From positions 1-41,122 of IMG/VR virus record IMGVR_UViG_3300009515_000241: DNA of 41,122 nt; one strand, 5' to 3'. Both the position numbers and the translations under genes were made by a program. The notes below the pieces were generated by a model, which saw nothing but the letters and a program-made list of their open reading frames with translations, ran no database searches and had not been told where the DNA came from. Within the stretch, counting starts at the first letter, position 1, and every line of letters starts with the position of its first letter. This stretch comes from a virus. This document shows, one piece after another, positions 17,359 to 25,400 of the stretch.

Positions 17359-18807
17359 CTACCCGAGGTGGGCGACCTGGAGCCCGGGGGATGGGTCGGT
17401 TCGGATCCAGCGCTCGATCGGGTAGCGGCCGGCGTCTCCTACGTCTTTCAGAGGGTCCCGCGAGTCGCCGGCGAACGTCTCACAGAAGGCCCTGAACTGC
17501 GTACACCGCTCGTGGACCAGGAGGCCTGGAGCTCGCTCGTCGCCGACCCTCGAGCCGCAAAGGCCGTTGATCTTCCGGAGGCCGTGGAACACGGACCCGT
17601 GGAACTTGCGCGGCGTCTCGATCGGCGCCGTCTGTTCCACCCGGAGGCCCTCGAGGCGGGCGAGCTGGAGCTGGAGGTCCCGGTTGGACTTCCCGATCAG
17701 GAACCGATTCTCGCCGGTGCTCCGGTCGCCGATCCAGCCGTCTACGGACCGGTAGACCAGGCCCCGCTGGCGGAGCATGGCGAGGATCTCCGCGGCGTCC
17801 TGGGCCGGCGTCGTGAAGCCGTCCGAGATCCGCTCGTCCAGGATCCAGACCCGGGGGTCGAGGCCGAGCCGGTTCCCGAATGCCTCGAGGACGGCGGCCT
17901 GCTTCCCGGCGCTGGCTCCGTGGTCGACGCCGAGGGCGACGAAGGCGTCCCGCGGGATCGAGTCGAGCGAGAAGCGGGCGACGTTCTCCGGCGTGTACAG
18001 CTTGAGCCAGCGCCCGGTGACCACCGGCTCCCAGGCGCCCGAGACGCGCATCGCCCGCTCGACCTCGAGCCAGGTCGCCACCTCCTCGTCGATCTGGGCC
18101 TGGGAGTACATCGGGAACGGACTCCGCCCCGTCGGCGAGCTCGGGTCCTCCGGCCACGCGTTCGCCTCGCTCAGGCCGTGGTTCCATTCGGCGACCACGC
18201 CGGCCTCGACCAGGTCCCGGAGCCACTGGAGCGGAGGACTGTCCGGCGTCGGCGTGAAGCACATTCGGAACGTGCCGCGGGTCGACAGGATCCGGGGTTT
18301 GAGCTCGCCATACATGGACTCCGTCGGCGGCTCGTCGCACACGATGAAGTGATAGGCGCCGCCGGCCACGCGCTGGCTCCCGGCCTTGTAGGTCGCGAAC
18401 TGGATCAGGCTGCCCTTGCCTGGGCCTGCCACGAACCGGATCCGGGGCGGCTTGCCGGTGATCCCGCGGCCTTCGTCGTAGCCGTTGCGCGGGTCGATCT
18501 CGTCCTTCGGAAGCAGCGCCCAGAGGGCCGCCATCAGCGGCTCCATCTGCTCGTAGGAGTACGACACGCACAGGATCCGGATGGGCGGCCTGTGGGTCCT
18601 CAGGTAGGGGTGCGAGCCGCGGGCCCGGTGCACGATCTCCCAGGCCGCGGCGAAGGACTTCCCGAGCCGGTTCCCGTCGCGCCACAGTGTGAGCCGCCGC
18701 GGGTCCGAGACGAACAGGCGCTGGGGCGTCGTGAGGCGGACGGACTCGAGGCCCTTCCGCCGGTTCCGCCGGGCCGCCACGTTCGCCCATGCCAGCGGAG
18801 CCGGCAA
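17359..18807 (-). CDS. Terminase large subunit
   Basis: 482 residues if started at TTG 18807, one codon after the small-subunit stop in the same frame; a GTG nine codons further in is an alternative. ATPase domain: Walker A-like GNRLGKS at residues 45-51 and Walker B FIVCDEPP with D158-E159, followed by a coupling motif region (FTPTPDSPPLQWL). The nuclease domain begins near residue 290 with ALGVDHG and continues to IDRS-like GWIGDRSTGENR. It docks on the portal, cuts concatemers and pumps DNA into the procapsid. Deviant Walker A is usual in terminases. Confidence 0.9.
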   Translation of the reverse strand: MPAPLAWANVAARRNRRKGLESVRLTTPQRLFVSDPRRLTLWRDGNRLGKSFAAAWEIVHRARGSHPYLRTHRPPIRILCVSYSYEQMEPLMAALWALLPKDEIDPRNGYDEGRGITGKPPRIRFVAGPGKGSLIQFATYKAGSQRVAGGAYHFIVCDEPPTESMYGELKPRILSTRGTFRMCFTPTPDSPPLQWLRDLVEAGVVAEWNHGLSEANAWPEDPSSPTGRSPFPMYSQAQIDEEVATWLEVERAMRVSGAWEPVVTGRWLKLYTPENVARFSLDSIPRDAFVALGVDHGASAGKQAAVLEAFGNRLGLDPRVWILDERISDGFTTPAQDAAEILAMLRQRGLVYRSVDGWIGDRSTGENRFLIGKSNRDLQLQLARLEGLRVEQTAPIETPRKFHGSVFHGLRKINGLCGSRVGDERAPGLLVHERCTQFRAFCETFAGDSRDPLKDVGDAGRYPIERWIRTDPSPGLQVAHLG

Positions 18808-18810
18808 CGG

Positions 18811-19482
18811 TCAGGATCCCCGGCCGCCCTCGACTACGCCGAGGAGCCGGAGCCCCTTCCGCTCCTCGTAGGTCCGGATCGCCAGCTCGAGGAGGGCGTC
18901 CGGCCACTCCCGGAGCGCCAGGCCGAGCTCGGCGGCGAAGGCCTCGGACTCCATGTCGTAGAGGTCCTGGGCGTCGTCGCCCGCCTGGAGCGCGACCGCG
19001 AGCTCCTGGGCGAGGTCCCGCGCGAGCCGCTGGCCGGCGAAGTAGGCCTGGAAGGACCCGGACCGCAGCGCGGCCCGGTTCGCCTCGTGGACCTCGCGGA
19101 TCTGTCGGCGGAGGCGCTGGGCCGGCTTCTCGTCCTCGAGCTCGTCCGCGACGCGCTCCCGCGCCGAGCTCGCCGAGCCGCTCCGGTTGTAGCCGTGGCG
19201 GCGCTCGAGGAGCCAGGCCGCGGCCTTCCAGTCCCCCTCCTTCGAGGCGCCGGCGATCCGGGTCATGTGGAGCGCGGCGCCCTGGGCCTCGGCCTCTTTC
19301 AGCGCCTCCCAGAGCTCCCGGAACTGGCCCCGCTTCGCCTTCCGGCCGGTCGCGAGCCATCGGGCCAGGGTCGAGCGCCCGACGCCGGCGTAGTCCGCCT
19401 GGAGCTCCCGGGTCAGGCCCAGGCGCGCGGCCTGGACCAGGCGGGCGCGACGCTCCGGCGTGAGCTTCGAGGGCCTACCCAT
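18811..19482 (-). CDS. Terminase small subunit-like DNA-binding protein
   Basis: 223 residues from ATG 19482 (MGRPSKLTPERRARLVQAARLG). The N-terminal 60 residues form a helix-turn-helix in the style of terminase small subunits (LTRELQADYAGVGRSTLARW), followed by a long helical region (QRLRRQIREVHEANRAAL) and a C-terminal acidic helix bundle. Directly precedes the large subunit in the same frame. It would recognise packaging initiation sites. Longer than many small subunits (about 150-180 residues). Confidence 0.75.
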   Translation of the reverse strand: MGRPSKLTPERRARLVQAARLGLTRELQADYAGVGRSTLARWLATGRKAKRGQFRELWEALKEAEAQGAALHMTRIAGASKEGDWKAAAWLLERRHGYNRSGSASSARERVADELEDEKPAQRLRRQIREVHEANRAALRSGSFQAYFAGQRLARDLAQELAVALQAGDDAQDLYDMESEAFAAELGLALREWPDALLELAIRTYEERKGLRLLGVVEGGRGS

Positions 19483-20758
19483 CGGCGGGCCCCAGGGCCC
19501 CCGCTCCGGGATCGACGTCGAGGTCCTCGGCGAGCCGGGTCCACCGGCGGCGGATGACGTCCGCCCACGCGGGATCGATCTCCATCATGCGGCACGGTCG
19601 GTCCTCGAGCTGGGCGCACACCGCGAGGGTCGTCCCGCTCCCGCCGAACAGGTCCACGACGAGCTCGCCCGGCTCCGTCAGGAGCTCGACGCACCGGCTC
19701 ACCAGCTCGGCCGGCTTCTGGGCGTTGTGCTCCCGCTCGTCGCCTGCGACCCGGGAGTACTCGCCGAGGTCGTTCGAGGCGTAGACGGGCCGGATCCCGG
19801 GGCGCGCCTTGTCCGTCATGGTGTGGGCCGTCGGCGCCTTCGTCCAGTAGCCGATCAGCTCGTAGGAGTTGCCGAAGCTCGAGCCGAGGCCGGCGCCGGA
19901 CTTCCGCCACACCAGGAGGTTCCGCGGGTCCAGGTTGGTAGACCGGGCCACCTCCCACCACGAGGGCCAGGACCGCCAGTCGCAGCACACCAGCGCGGCG
20001 CCGGCGAGCTCGAGGGAGAGCTCGGCGGCCTGAAGGACCTGGCGGAACATGGGGCGGACGATCCGGTCGTCCGTGATCGTGGAGCTCGTCCCGGTCGAGG
20101 AGCCGAAGATCGCGAACGGCGGATCCGTGAACACCAGCCGAGCCTTGCCGACCTCGTCGCCCAGGAGCTCGCGGACCTGGTCGAGGTCCGTCGAGTCGCC
20201 GACCAGGAGCCGATGGGGGCCGAGCTCGTAGAGCTGGCCCGGCTTCGAGTCCGGGTCCGCCTTGAGCTCCGGCGCCTTCGCGGTCCCGGTCAGGCTGCCC
20301 CACCGGCCGCCCTGGCCCAGGAGCTTCGCCATGGCCTCGCGGGTCCAGCCCAGGCCCTCGAGGTCGACCTCCACCTCGGCGAGCTCGGCGACCTCCTTCC
20401 GAAGCGCCTCCGTGTCCCAGCTCGCGAGCGCCCCCAGGCCGTTGTCGGCGAGCCGGTAGGCTCGGAGGTCCTCGTCGGACATCCCCTCGACCAGGACGAC
20501 ACGGACCAGGGCGGCGCCCTGCTCCAGCGCACCCTTCCACCTGGTGTGTCCCGCGGCGATCGCGCGGTCCTCGGCCCGCGCCACGATCGGCGCGAGGAAG
20601 CCGAAGCGCTCGATGGACTTCGCGACCGGGAGGACGGCCCTCGCGTTCTTGCGAGGGTTCGGCGAGGCCTCGAGCTCGGCGAGCTCGGAGGGGTCCATCC
20701 AGATCGCCGCGGCGTCGCCGGGTCGCACTTCTGCGGACTTGTGCGGACCTGTGCTCAC
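19475..20758 (-). CDS. ParB-domain / DNA methyltransferase fusion
   Basis: 427 residues from GTG 20758 (GTGA overlap). Residues about 20-130 are a ParB/Srx-like domain with the signature AGHTRWKGA (GHTR at 70-73). The C-terminal part is a DNA amino-methyltransferase: catalytic DPPF at 212-215, and the SAM-binding motif DLFGGSGTT near 385, i.e. the order IV then I of beta-class enzymes. It methylates adenine-N6 or cytosine-N4 in phage DNA. Such ParB-MTase fusions are known in phages; the ParB part may guide or license binding. No restriction partner is encoded. Confidence 0.85.
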   Translation of the reverse strand: MSTGPHKSAEVRPGDAAAIWMDPSELAELEASPNPRKNARAVLPVAKSIERFGFLAPIVARAEDRAIAAGHTRWKGALEQGAALVRVVLVEGMSDEDLRAYRLADNGLGALASWDTEALRKEVAELAEVEVDLEGLGWTREAMAKLLGQGGRWGSLTGTAKAPELKADPDSKPGQLYELGPHRLLVGDSTDLDQVRELLGDEVGKARLVFTDPPFAIFGSSTGTSSTITDDRIVRPMFRQVLQAAELSLELAGAALVCCDWRSWPSWWEVARSTNLDPRNLLVWRKSGAGLGSSFGNSYELIGYWTKAPTAHTMTDKARPGIRPVYASNDLGEYSRVAGDEREHNAQKPAELVSRCVELLTEPGELVVDLFGGSGTTLAVCAQLEDRPCRMMEIDPAWADVIRRRWTRLAEDLDVDPGAGALGPADG

Positions 20759-21426
20759 GGGACCTCCGGGAGGGCCGAGCTCGGCTCGAGCTCGAGCTGG
20801 TTCGGGTTGGCGCCCTTCCGCGGCGTCCGCCGGGCGTCCGGGTCGAGGCACCACGACAGCCAGGCGAGCTCCGTCGGGCCGCGGTAGCCGCGGCGCCAGA
20901 CGCACCAGGCGTAGCTCGCCGAGTCGGTCCCGCCGCCCGTGAAGCTGGGCCGCTCCACCACGAGGTGGACCCGCTCGGGACGGTGCGCCAGCCACAGGGG
21001 CGAGCGGCCGCGCCCGACCAGGAACCCGACCCGGAGGAGGAAGGCGACCAGGCCGCCGGGCTTGACCAGGCGTAGCGCCCGGCGGACGAAGGCCTCGGCG
21101 TCGCCGTACGGCGGATTGCCCACGATCGCGTCGTAGCCGTGATCCCTGGGCCAGCACAGGAAGTCGGCGTGGCTGACCTGGACCCCGCGAGTCCCCTTGA
21201 GCTCCTCGGCCGCCTCGCTGTCGATGTCGAGCGCGAACACGAGGCCCTTCGTCGACCACAGGCCGGCGATCAGAGGCTCGACGAAGGCGCCGCCGCCGGC
21301 GGCCGGCTCGAGGACCACGGCGCCCGGCGGGAGGTCCAGGAGTCCGACGAGCTCGGCGGCGAGCTCGGGAGGGGTGTCGTAGCGGTCGAGCTCGGCGCGC
21401 TCCGCTCCGCGGCCTGTGGCGCTCAT
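20755..21426 (-). CDS. DNA adenine-N6 methyltransferase (NPPY)
   Basis: 223 residues from ATG 21426 (ATGA overlap with the gene before). SAM-binding motif EPAAGGG at 40-46, acidic FALDIDS at 64-70, and catalytic NPPY at 104-107 in IVGNPPYGDA. Motif I precedes motif IV, as in gamma-class N6-adenine enzymes. It lacks a distinct target-recognition domain and has no nuclease neighbour, so it is an orphan methylase, probably protecting phage DNA from host restriction. Coupled by a four-base overlap to the ParB-fusion methylase. Confidence 0.85.
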   Translation of the reverse strand: MSATGRGAERAELDRYDTPPELAAELVGLLDLPPGAVVLEPAAGGGAFVEPLIAGLWSTKGLVFALDIDSEAAEELKGTRGVQVSHADFLCWPRDHGYDAIVGNPPYGDAEAFVRRALRLVKPGGLVAFLLRVGFLVGRGRSPLWLAHRPERVHLVVERPSFTGGGTDSASYAWCVWRRGYRGPTELAWLSWCLDPDARRTPRKGANPNQLELEPSSALPEVP

Positions 21427-22757
21427 GGGAGGGCCTCGATCGCGTCGTTGAGCAGGACGGCCGCGGCGGCGAGGCGGGCGCGGATCTCGGAGTCCGTCTG
21501 GCCCAGGGTGACACGGAGCGCGGCGTGGTTGGCCCGCTCGACCTTGAGCCGCTCCCGCGCGTCGTCTCGGTCGCGCCGCGCTTGCTCGAGCTGGGAGCTC
21601 ATGCCGAACCCCGCCGCCTTGAGGTCCTCGAGCTGGCGCCGCGCGTCCGTGAGCGAGACGAGGGAGGCCTGGCGCTTCTGCCTCGCCTCGCCGAGCTCCT
21701 GGCCGAGCTCGTGGACCTGGGCCTCGAGGAAGTCGAGCCTGAGCCGCGCCGCGTGGAGCTCCTCGAGGGCCTTCCGCCCGACCTCGTCGCCGGAGACGGC
21801 CTGGCGCGCGACGCCGAGCTGGGCCTTGAGCTCCTCGATCGTGTCGAGGCCCTGGAGCCGGAGCGCCGAGGCCCTAGCCTCCCGCTCGCCGGCGGCCTGG
21901 GCCCGCTCCCGCCACAGGTCCCGCTCCCGCTCGAGCGCGCGCCGCCCGCGCTGGTCGTCCTCGAGCTCGTCGGCCTCCTGCTCCACCTCGGCCACGCGGG
22001 CCTCGGCCTTCTCGGCCCGCGCCTTCCACAGTGCGACCGTGGGCCGGAAGGCCTCGCGGACCTGTTCGGCCCGCCGCTCGACGGACCGATCCACCAGCTC
22101 TACGAGCTCCGGCGCCAGGCCCTCGAGGGACTCCGGGGCCCGGCCGTCGGCGAGGTCCTCGACCGCGAGCCGCGCGATCTCGAGCTGGCGCTCCAGGCGG
22201 TCCCGGTAGAGCTCGGCGCGCTTCGCCGCGTCCGCCACGTCGGCTCGGAGCTCCTGGAGCGCGGCGGCGAACCGGGCCTCCGACCCGCGGTCCTCGAGCT
22301 CCGAGCGCAGCGCCTCGCCCTGGAGGGCCTCCTCGGCGTCCGTGGCGCGTCGCTGGAGCGCTCGGAGCGCCTCGACCGCGCGACGGACCAGGGCGGGGTC
22401 GTCGCGCCAGGTCGACAGGGAGGTCCCGGCCTCGTGCGCGTCGAGGCGGCCGTCGATGCGCCGGACCACGTCGCGGAGCTCGTCCCGCTCCCGCTCGAGG
22501 GCCTGGACTCGCTCCCGGCATCGTTCCCGACACTGCTCGAGGTCGCGCTCGAGCTCGAGGCGCTGGCGACGGAGCTCCGAGGCCTCGGCGTCCAGCTCGA
22601 CGATCCGGCGCTGGGCCGCGTCCCGCTCCTCGAGGAGCTCGACGTCCGGCGCGACCAGGCGCTCCTCGAGCTCCTGGACCTCCGCCCGGAGCTGGGCGAT
22701 CTCCTGTGCTGACTCGGCGCGAGCTCGCGCCGCTGCTTCCTGTGCTTCTGGTCCCAT
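21423..22757 (-). CDS. Long coiled-coil protein (444 aa)
   Basis: 444 residues from ATG 22757 (MGPEAQEAAARARAES). Nearly the whole length is charged heptad coiled coil (AQLRAEVQELEERLVAP, LERERDELRDVVRRI, RALERERDLWRERAQAAGE), with a non-coiled stretch around 105-120 (SLSTWRDDPALVRRA) and a helical C-terminus (DSEIRARLAAAAVLLNDAIEAL). No ATPase motif, so not an SMC or RecN protein. It stands between small coiled-coil genes and the methylase pair, outside the virion gene cluster. Function unknown; a scaffold or filament-like partner is possible. Confidence 0.75.
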   Translation of the reverse strand: MGPEAQEAAARARAESAQEIAQLRAEVQELEERLVAPDVELLEERDAAQRRIVELDAEASELRRQRLELERDLEQCRERCRERVQALERERDELRDVVRRIDGRLDAHEAGTSLSTWRDDPALVRRAVEALRALQRRATDAEEALQGEALRSELEDRGSEARFAAALQELRADVADAAKRAELYRDRLERQLEIARLAVEDLADGRAPESLEGLAPELVELVDRSVERRAEQVREAFRPTVALWKARAEKAEARVAEVEQEADELEDDQRGRRALERERDLWRERAQAAGEREARASALRLQGLDTIEELKAQLGVARQAVSGDEVGRKALEELHAARLRLDFLEAQVHELGQELGEARQKRQASLVSLTDARRQLEDLKAAGFGMSSQLEQARRDRDDARERLKVERANHAALRVTLGQTDSEIRARLAAAAVLLNDAIEALP

Positions 22758-22788
22758 GCGGCTAGTCCTCCGGCTGGGGTGGTCTGGA

Positions 22789-22989
22789 TCAGGGTCGGCC
22801 GCCGGCCTGGCGGACGGCGATCTTGAGGCGGGAGACGAGCTCCCGCGCGGCGTGGAGGGCGGCCTCGAGCTCCTCGAGGCTCCGCCCGGTCGGGTCGTAG
22901 GGGAGCTCCGCCTGGACCAGCTCCACCTCGAGCGTGTCGGCGTAGCCGATCCACAGGGCCTTGCGGTCCTTCTTGGCCGGCCGGTTCAC
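22789..22989 (-). CDS. Small protein, paralogue of upstream gene product
   Basis: 66 residues from GTG 22989 (GTGA overlap). KKDRKALWIGYADTLEVEL near the N-terminus matches the C-terminal half of the upstream protein (SASKGAWIDYADGLEAEL), so the two look like duplicates of one W-I-x-Y-A-D-x-L-E-x-E-L module followed by a helix. Function unknown; the helical heptads suggest it joins the surrounding coiled-coil proteins. Confidence 0.6.
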   Translation of the reverse strand: MNRPAKKDRKALWIGYADTLEVELVQAELPYDPTGRSLEELEAALHAARELVSRLKIAVRQAGGRP

Positions 22990-23525
22990 GACGCGCCGCC
23001 CTTGAGCCGGTGGAGCTCGCGGCCGCGCTGGGCGGCGAGGGCCTCGAGGTCGGCCACGCGGGCCTGGAGCCTGCCGAGCTCCTCGATCGTGGCCGTCGCG
23101 CCCTCGATGGTTGCGGCGCCGTCCTCGAGGGCGCGCATCGCCGAGGCGAGCTCGGCCTCCAGGCCGTCCGCGTAGTCGATCCATGCGCCCTTGCTGGCGG
23201 ACTTCTGCGGGCGCGGGGTCATGTGGCTGTCGCTGGGTTCCATCGGGTCCTCCTGGGTCAGGAGCTCCCGGAGCCAGGGGCGCTCCCGGAGCTCGGTGAT
23301 CGTCATGCTGGGCAGCCACGGCGGCGGCTCCGCCCGGAGCTGGTCGAGCTGGGCCCGGCGCGTCGTCGCGACCGCGAGGAGCTCGGCGGGCGCCGCGCCG
23401 GCGGCGAGGAGCGCGAGGGCGTCCCGCGCCGTGGCCACGACCATGTCGGCGGCCCGCGCGTCCTGTCGAGCTCGCCAGGCGCGGAGCCGGCGGCGCTCGA
23501 GCTCGGTCCGGCGCTCGGCCCTCAC
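22986..23525 (-). CDS. Coiled-coil protein with WIDYAD module; possible internal second start
   Basis: 179 residues from GTG 23525 (GTGA overlap). N-terminal half is basic and helical (RRTELERRRLRAWRARQDA); the C-terminal half repeats the WI-YADxLExEL module of the next gene. An in-frame ATG at 23243 (MEPSDSHM) has an excellent AGGAGG site five bases away, so a separate 85-residue product corresponding to the paralogue may also be made. Either two fused genes or one gene with two products. Confidence 0.55.
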   Translation of the reverse strand: MRAERRTELERRRLRAWRARQDARAADMVVATARDALALLAAGAAPAELLAVATTRRAQLDQLRAEPPPWLPSMTITELRERPWLRELLTQEDPMEPSDSHMTPRPQKSASKGAWIDYADGLEAELASAMRALEDGAATIEGATATIEELGRLQARVADLEALAAQRGRELHRLKGGAS

Positions 23526-23767
23526 GGCGACCCCCGGAGCGCCTTCCGGCACACCGCGCGCTGCTTCGAGCGGAGGTCCGCGGCGCGCTGCTCGAGGCGG
23601 CGGACCTTGCGGCGTGCGTCCTCGAGCTCGGCCTCCACGCGCCCGACCTCGGCGGCGAGGCTGTCGAGCTCGCGCTCCACCGCCGGGTCGAGGGGGCCCA
23701 CCTCGACCGGTACGGCCGGGAGCTCCTCGAGGCGCCAGCCGAACGCGCGCCTGGTCCGGCGGCTCAC
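23522..23767 (-). CDS. Small coiled-coil protein
   Basis: 81 residues from GTG 23767 (GTGA overlap). A basic start (SRRTRRAFGWRLEEL) precedes a clear heptad coil (LAAEVGRVEAELEDARRKVR) and a basic Cys-containing tail. Function unknown. Part of a series of five short helical genes chained by four-base overlaps from 24272 to 22789. Confidence 0.55.
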   Translation of the reverse strand: MSRRTRRAFGWRLEELPAVPVEVGPLDPAVERELDSLAAEVGRVEAELEDARRKVRRLEQRAADLRSKQRAVCRKALRGSP

Positions 23768-24042
23768 GCTGGGCCCCAGAGGTCGCCGAGCTCCTGGCGG
23801 GCGGCCGCGACCCCGGCCTCGAGGTCGCGGAGCGTCTTGAGCGCGCTGAGCTCGAGGAGCTCCGTCGCCCGCTCGCGCTCCTCCTCGGTCGGCGAGCGGC
23901 CGTCCACGCTCCGCCGCGTGCCGAGCCGGGTCCCGCCGAGCCAGATCGTGGCCTGGAAGTAGGTCCGGGCCCGCTCCGCCTCGTAGTGCTCCTCCACCTC
24001 GAAGCGGACCGACCTCGCCAGGGCCTCGCCGAGGGGGCTCAC
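23764..24042 (-). CDS. Small acidic helical protein
   Basis: 92 residues from GTG 24042 (GTGA overlap). Has FEVEEHYEAERARTYFQATIW then a helical EERERATELLELSALKTLRD and ends in ARQELGDLWGPA. No recognised motif. Overlaps at both ends and codon usage support expression. Confidence 0.5.
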   Translation of the reverse strand: MSPLGEALARSVRFEVEEHYEAERARTYFQATIWLGGTRLGTRRSVDGRSPTEEERERATELLELSALKTLRDLEAGVAAARQELGDLWGPA

Positions 24043-24272
24043 GTCTCACGCTCGAGGTGGACGAGGGCGCGCGAGTCCTCCTCGACCTGGGCCCGCCAGT
24101 GCGCGGACCGGGCCTCGAGGTGGTCGTGCAGGACGGAGAGCGGGACCGTCCCGGAGCCGCCGTCCCCCTCGTAGACGACCAGGGCGGCCCGGAGCTCGCG
24201 GAGCTCGAGGATCGCGCCGCGCCTCGTGTCCTGGCGCTCCTGGAGCCGGCGGATCCGGTCGCGCCGGCTCAC
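24039..24272 (-). CDS. Small coiled-coil protein
   Basis: 77 residues from GTG 24272 (GTGA overlap). Basic helical N-terminus (RRDRIRRLQERQDTRR) and a second helix (LHDHLEARSAHWRAQVEEDS). Function unknown. First of the short coiled-coil series, directly after the NlpC/P60-like gene. Confidence 0.5.
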   Translation of the reverse strand: MSRRDRIRRLQERQDTRRGAILELRELRAALVVYEGDGGSGTVPLSVLHDHLEARSAHWRAQVEEDSRALVHLERET

Positions 24273-24796
24273 GAGGCCTTCCACGGGACGGAGGCCGCCG
24301 GCTGGAGCTCGGCGAGGCGGACGCCGGCCGGGTAGGTCGCGCACCGGTCGGCCCACCTCGAGGGCCGGAGCCAGTCCGAGGTCCCGCTGGTCGCCTCGAG
24401 GATCCAGCCCGCCTCCTCGTCCACGGCATACCAGAGCCAGGCGTGCCCGTTGACGCGGCCGTCCGCCGGCGGGATCCGGCCGTCCGTGAGCCGCCGCCAG
24501 GACTGCACCAGGTGCCAGAAGCCAGGCATCGGCGCCACGACGCGGCGACCCACCTCGAGGGCCTCGACCGCGTCCAGGGGCGAGAAGGGGCGCCCGGCGT
24601 CGCCGTGCGAGATCAGCAGGTCCCGCTCGGCGTCCCGGGTCCAGGGTGCCGAGGGGAAGGCCGCGCGCAGCGTCGCGAGCGTGAAGCGGACGCAGTTGAG
24701 CTCCTCGTCGCCGGGAGCGTGGCCGTAGGTCCGGCCGAGTCCGACGTCCGCGGCGTGCCAGATCAGGCGGCCGGGTCGGCCGCGTCGTGCGCTCAT
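24269..24796 (-). CDS. NlpC/P60-like (papain-like fold) protein
   Basis: 175 residues from ATG 24796, with AGGAC upstream. A Cys heading a helix (ELNCVRFTLATLRAAF, C35), a His starting a strand (NGHAWLWYAVDEE, H118) and a polar residue on the next strand (GWILEATSG, E134) match the Cys-His-polar order of NlpC/P60 and related papain-like enzymes. The PMPGFWHLVQSWRR motif also appears, from memory, in uncharacterised phage proteins. It could be a cell-wall hydrolase or an amidase; no wall-binding domain or signal peptide is seen, and it lies away from the possible lysis genes. Confidence 0.45.
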   Translation of the reverse strand: MSARRGRPGRLIWHAADVGLGRTYGHAPGDEELNCVRFTLATLRAAFPSAPWTRDAERDLLISHGDAGRPFSPLDAVEALEVGRRVVAPMPGFWHLVQSWRRLTDGRIPPADGRVNGHAWLWYAVDEEAGWILEATSGTSDWLRPSRWADRCATYPAGVRLAELQPAASVPWKAS

Positions 24797-24800
24797 GGGT

Positions 24801-25400
24801 CTAGTCCTCCGAACATGGACAGGCCTCGAGGGCCTCGAGGGAAGCGCCGCCACAGTCGGCCGCGGCGGCGCACGGGAAGCGCTCCGGGCCGGCCTGGTAC
24901 CAGGCGGCGGAGCCATCGGCGGCCGAGCATGCCTCGAGCTCGCCACAGGTCGAGGCGCACACCGGCGTGCACGCCGGCGCGGCGTCCGGGTCGGTGTCGG
25001 GGTCCGTGTCCACCTCGACGCACCCGACCAGGGCGGCGAGGAGCAGGACGGTCCACAGGCGGGCGCGGTCCACGAGGCCTACGCGCATCGGCACGGCCCA
25101 GCGGGCGCAGTCCTCGCACCAGCGCTCTCCCCCAACCGGGAAGCGCCGGCGAGCCGGGTCGCCGCAGCGGTCGCAGCGCTCGTGGGGTGCCGAGGCGCGC
25201 GACCACCTCGCTCCGCAGAACGGACAGCGCCCGTGCGGAGCGAGTAGCGCCGGGCCGGAGGCCTCGAAGCCGCAACCGGCCGCGCAGGGCTCGGGATCAC
25301 GGAGAAACGCCGAGAAAATGCGACCGCGCGCGCGCGCAAGCCGAGGGCGTAGCCGAGGTACCCCCCCGTCCCTTGCAACATGGTCAGGTTCAAGCTCCAT
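24801..25400 (-). CDS. Zinc-ribbon protein joined to lipobox/Cys-rich segment
   Basis: 199 residues from ATG 25400, with a GGAGG site and an 11-base overlap with the previous gene. Four C-x2/3-C pairs at 39-43, 59-62, 76-79 and 95-98 suggest a double zinc ribbon. A hydrophobic run at 115-126 ends LVGC (C127), a lipobox, followed by an Asp/Thr/Pro linker and a Cys-rich tail. Taken from M105 (position 25088) the last 95 residues look exactly like a small lipoprotein, but no ribosome site precedes M105. It may be a fused zinc-ribbon/lipoprotein or two products from one frame. Confidence 0.55.
   Translation of the reverse strand: MELEPDHVARDGGVPRLRPRLARARGRIFSAFLRDPEPCAAGCGFEASGPALLAPHGRCPFCGARWSRASAPHERCDRCGDPARRRFPVGGERWCEDCARWAVPMRVGLVDRARLWTVLLLAALVGCVEVDTDPDTDPDAAPACTPVCASTCGELEACSAADGSAAWYQAGPERFPCAAAADCGGASLEALEACPCSED

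Noticed and set aside
25088-25088. Independent lipoprotein gene at M105 of the 24801 frame
   Set aside because: No ribosome site before it, while the upstream ATG has a good one. Kept as an alternative product rather than a separate gene.
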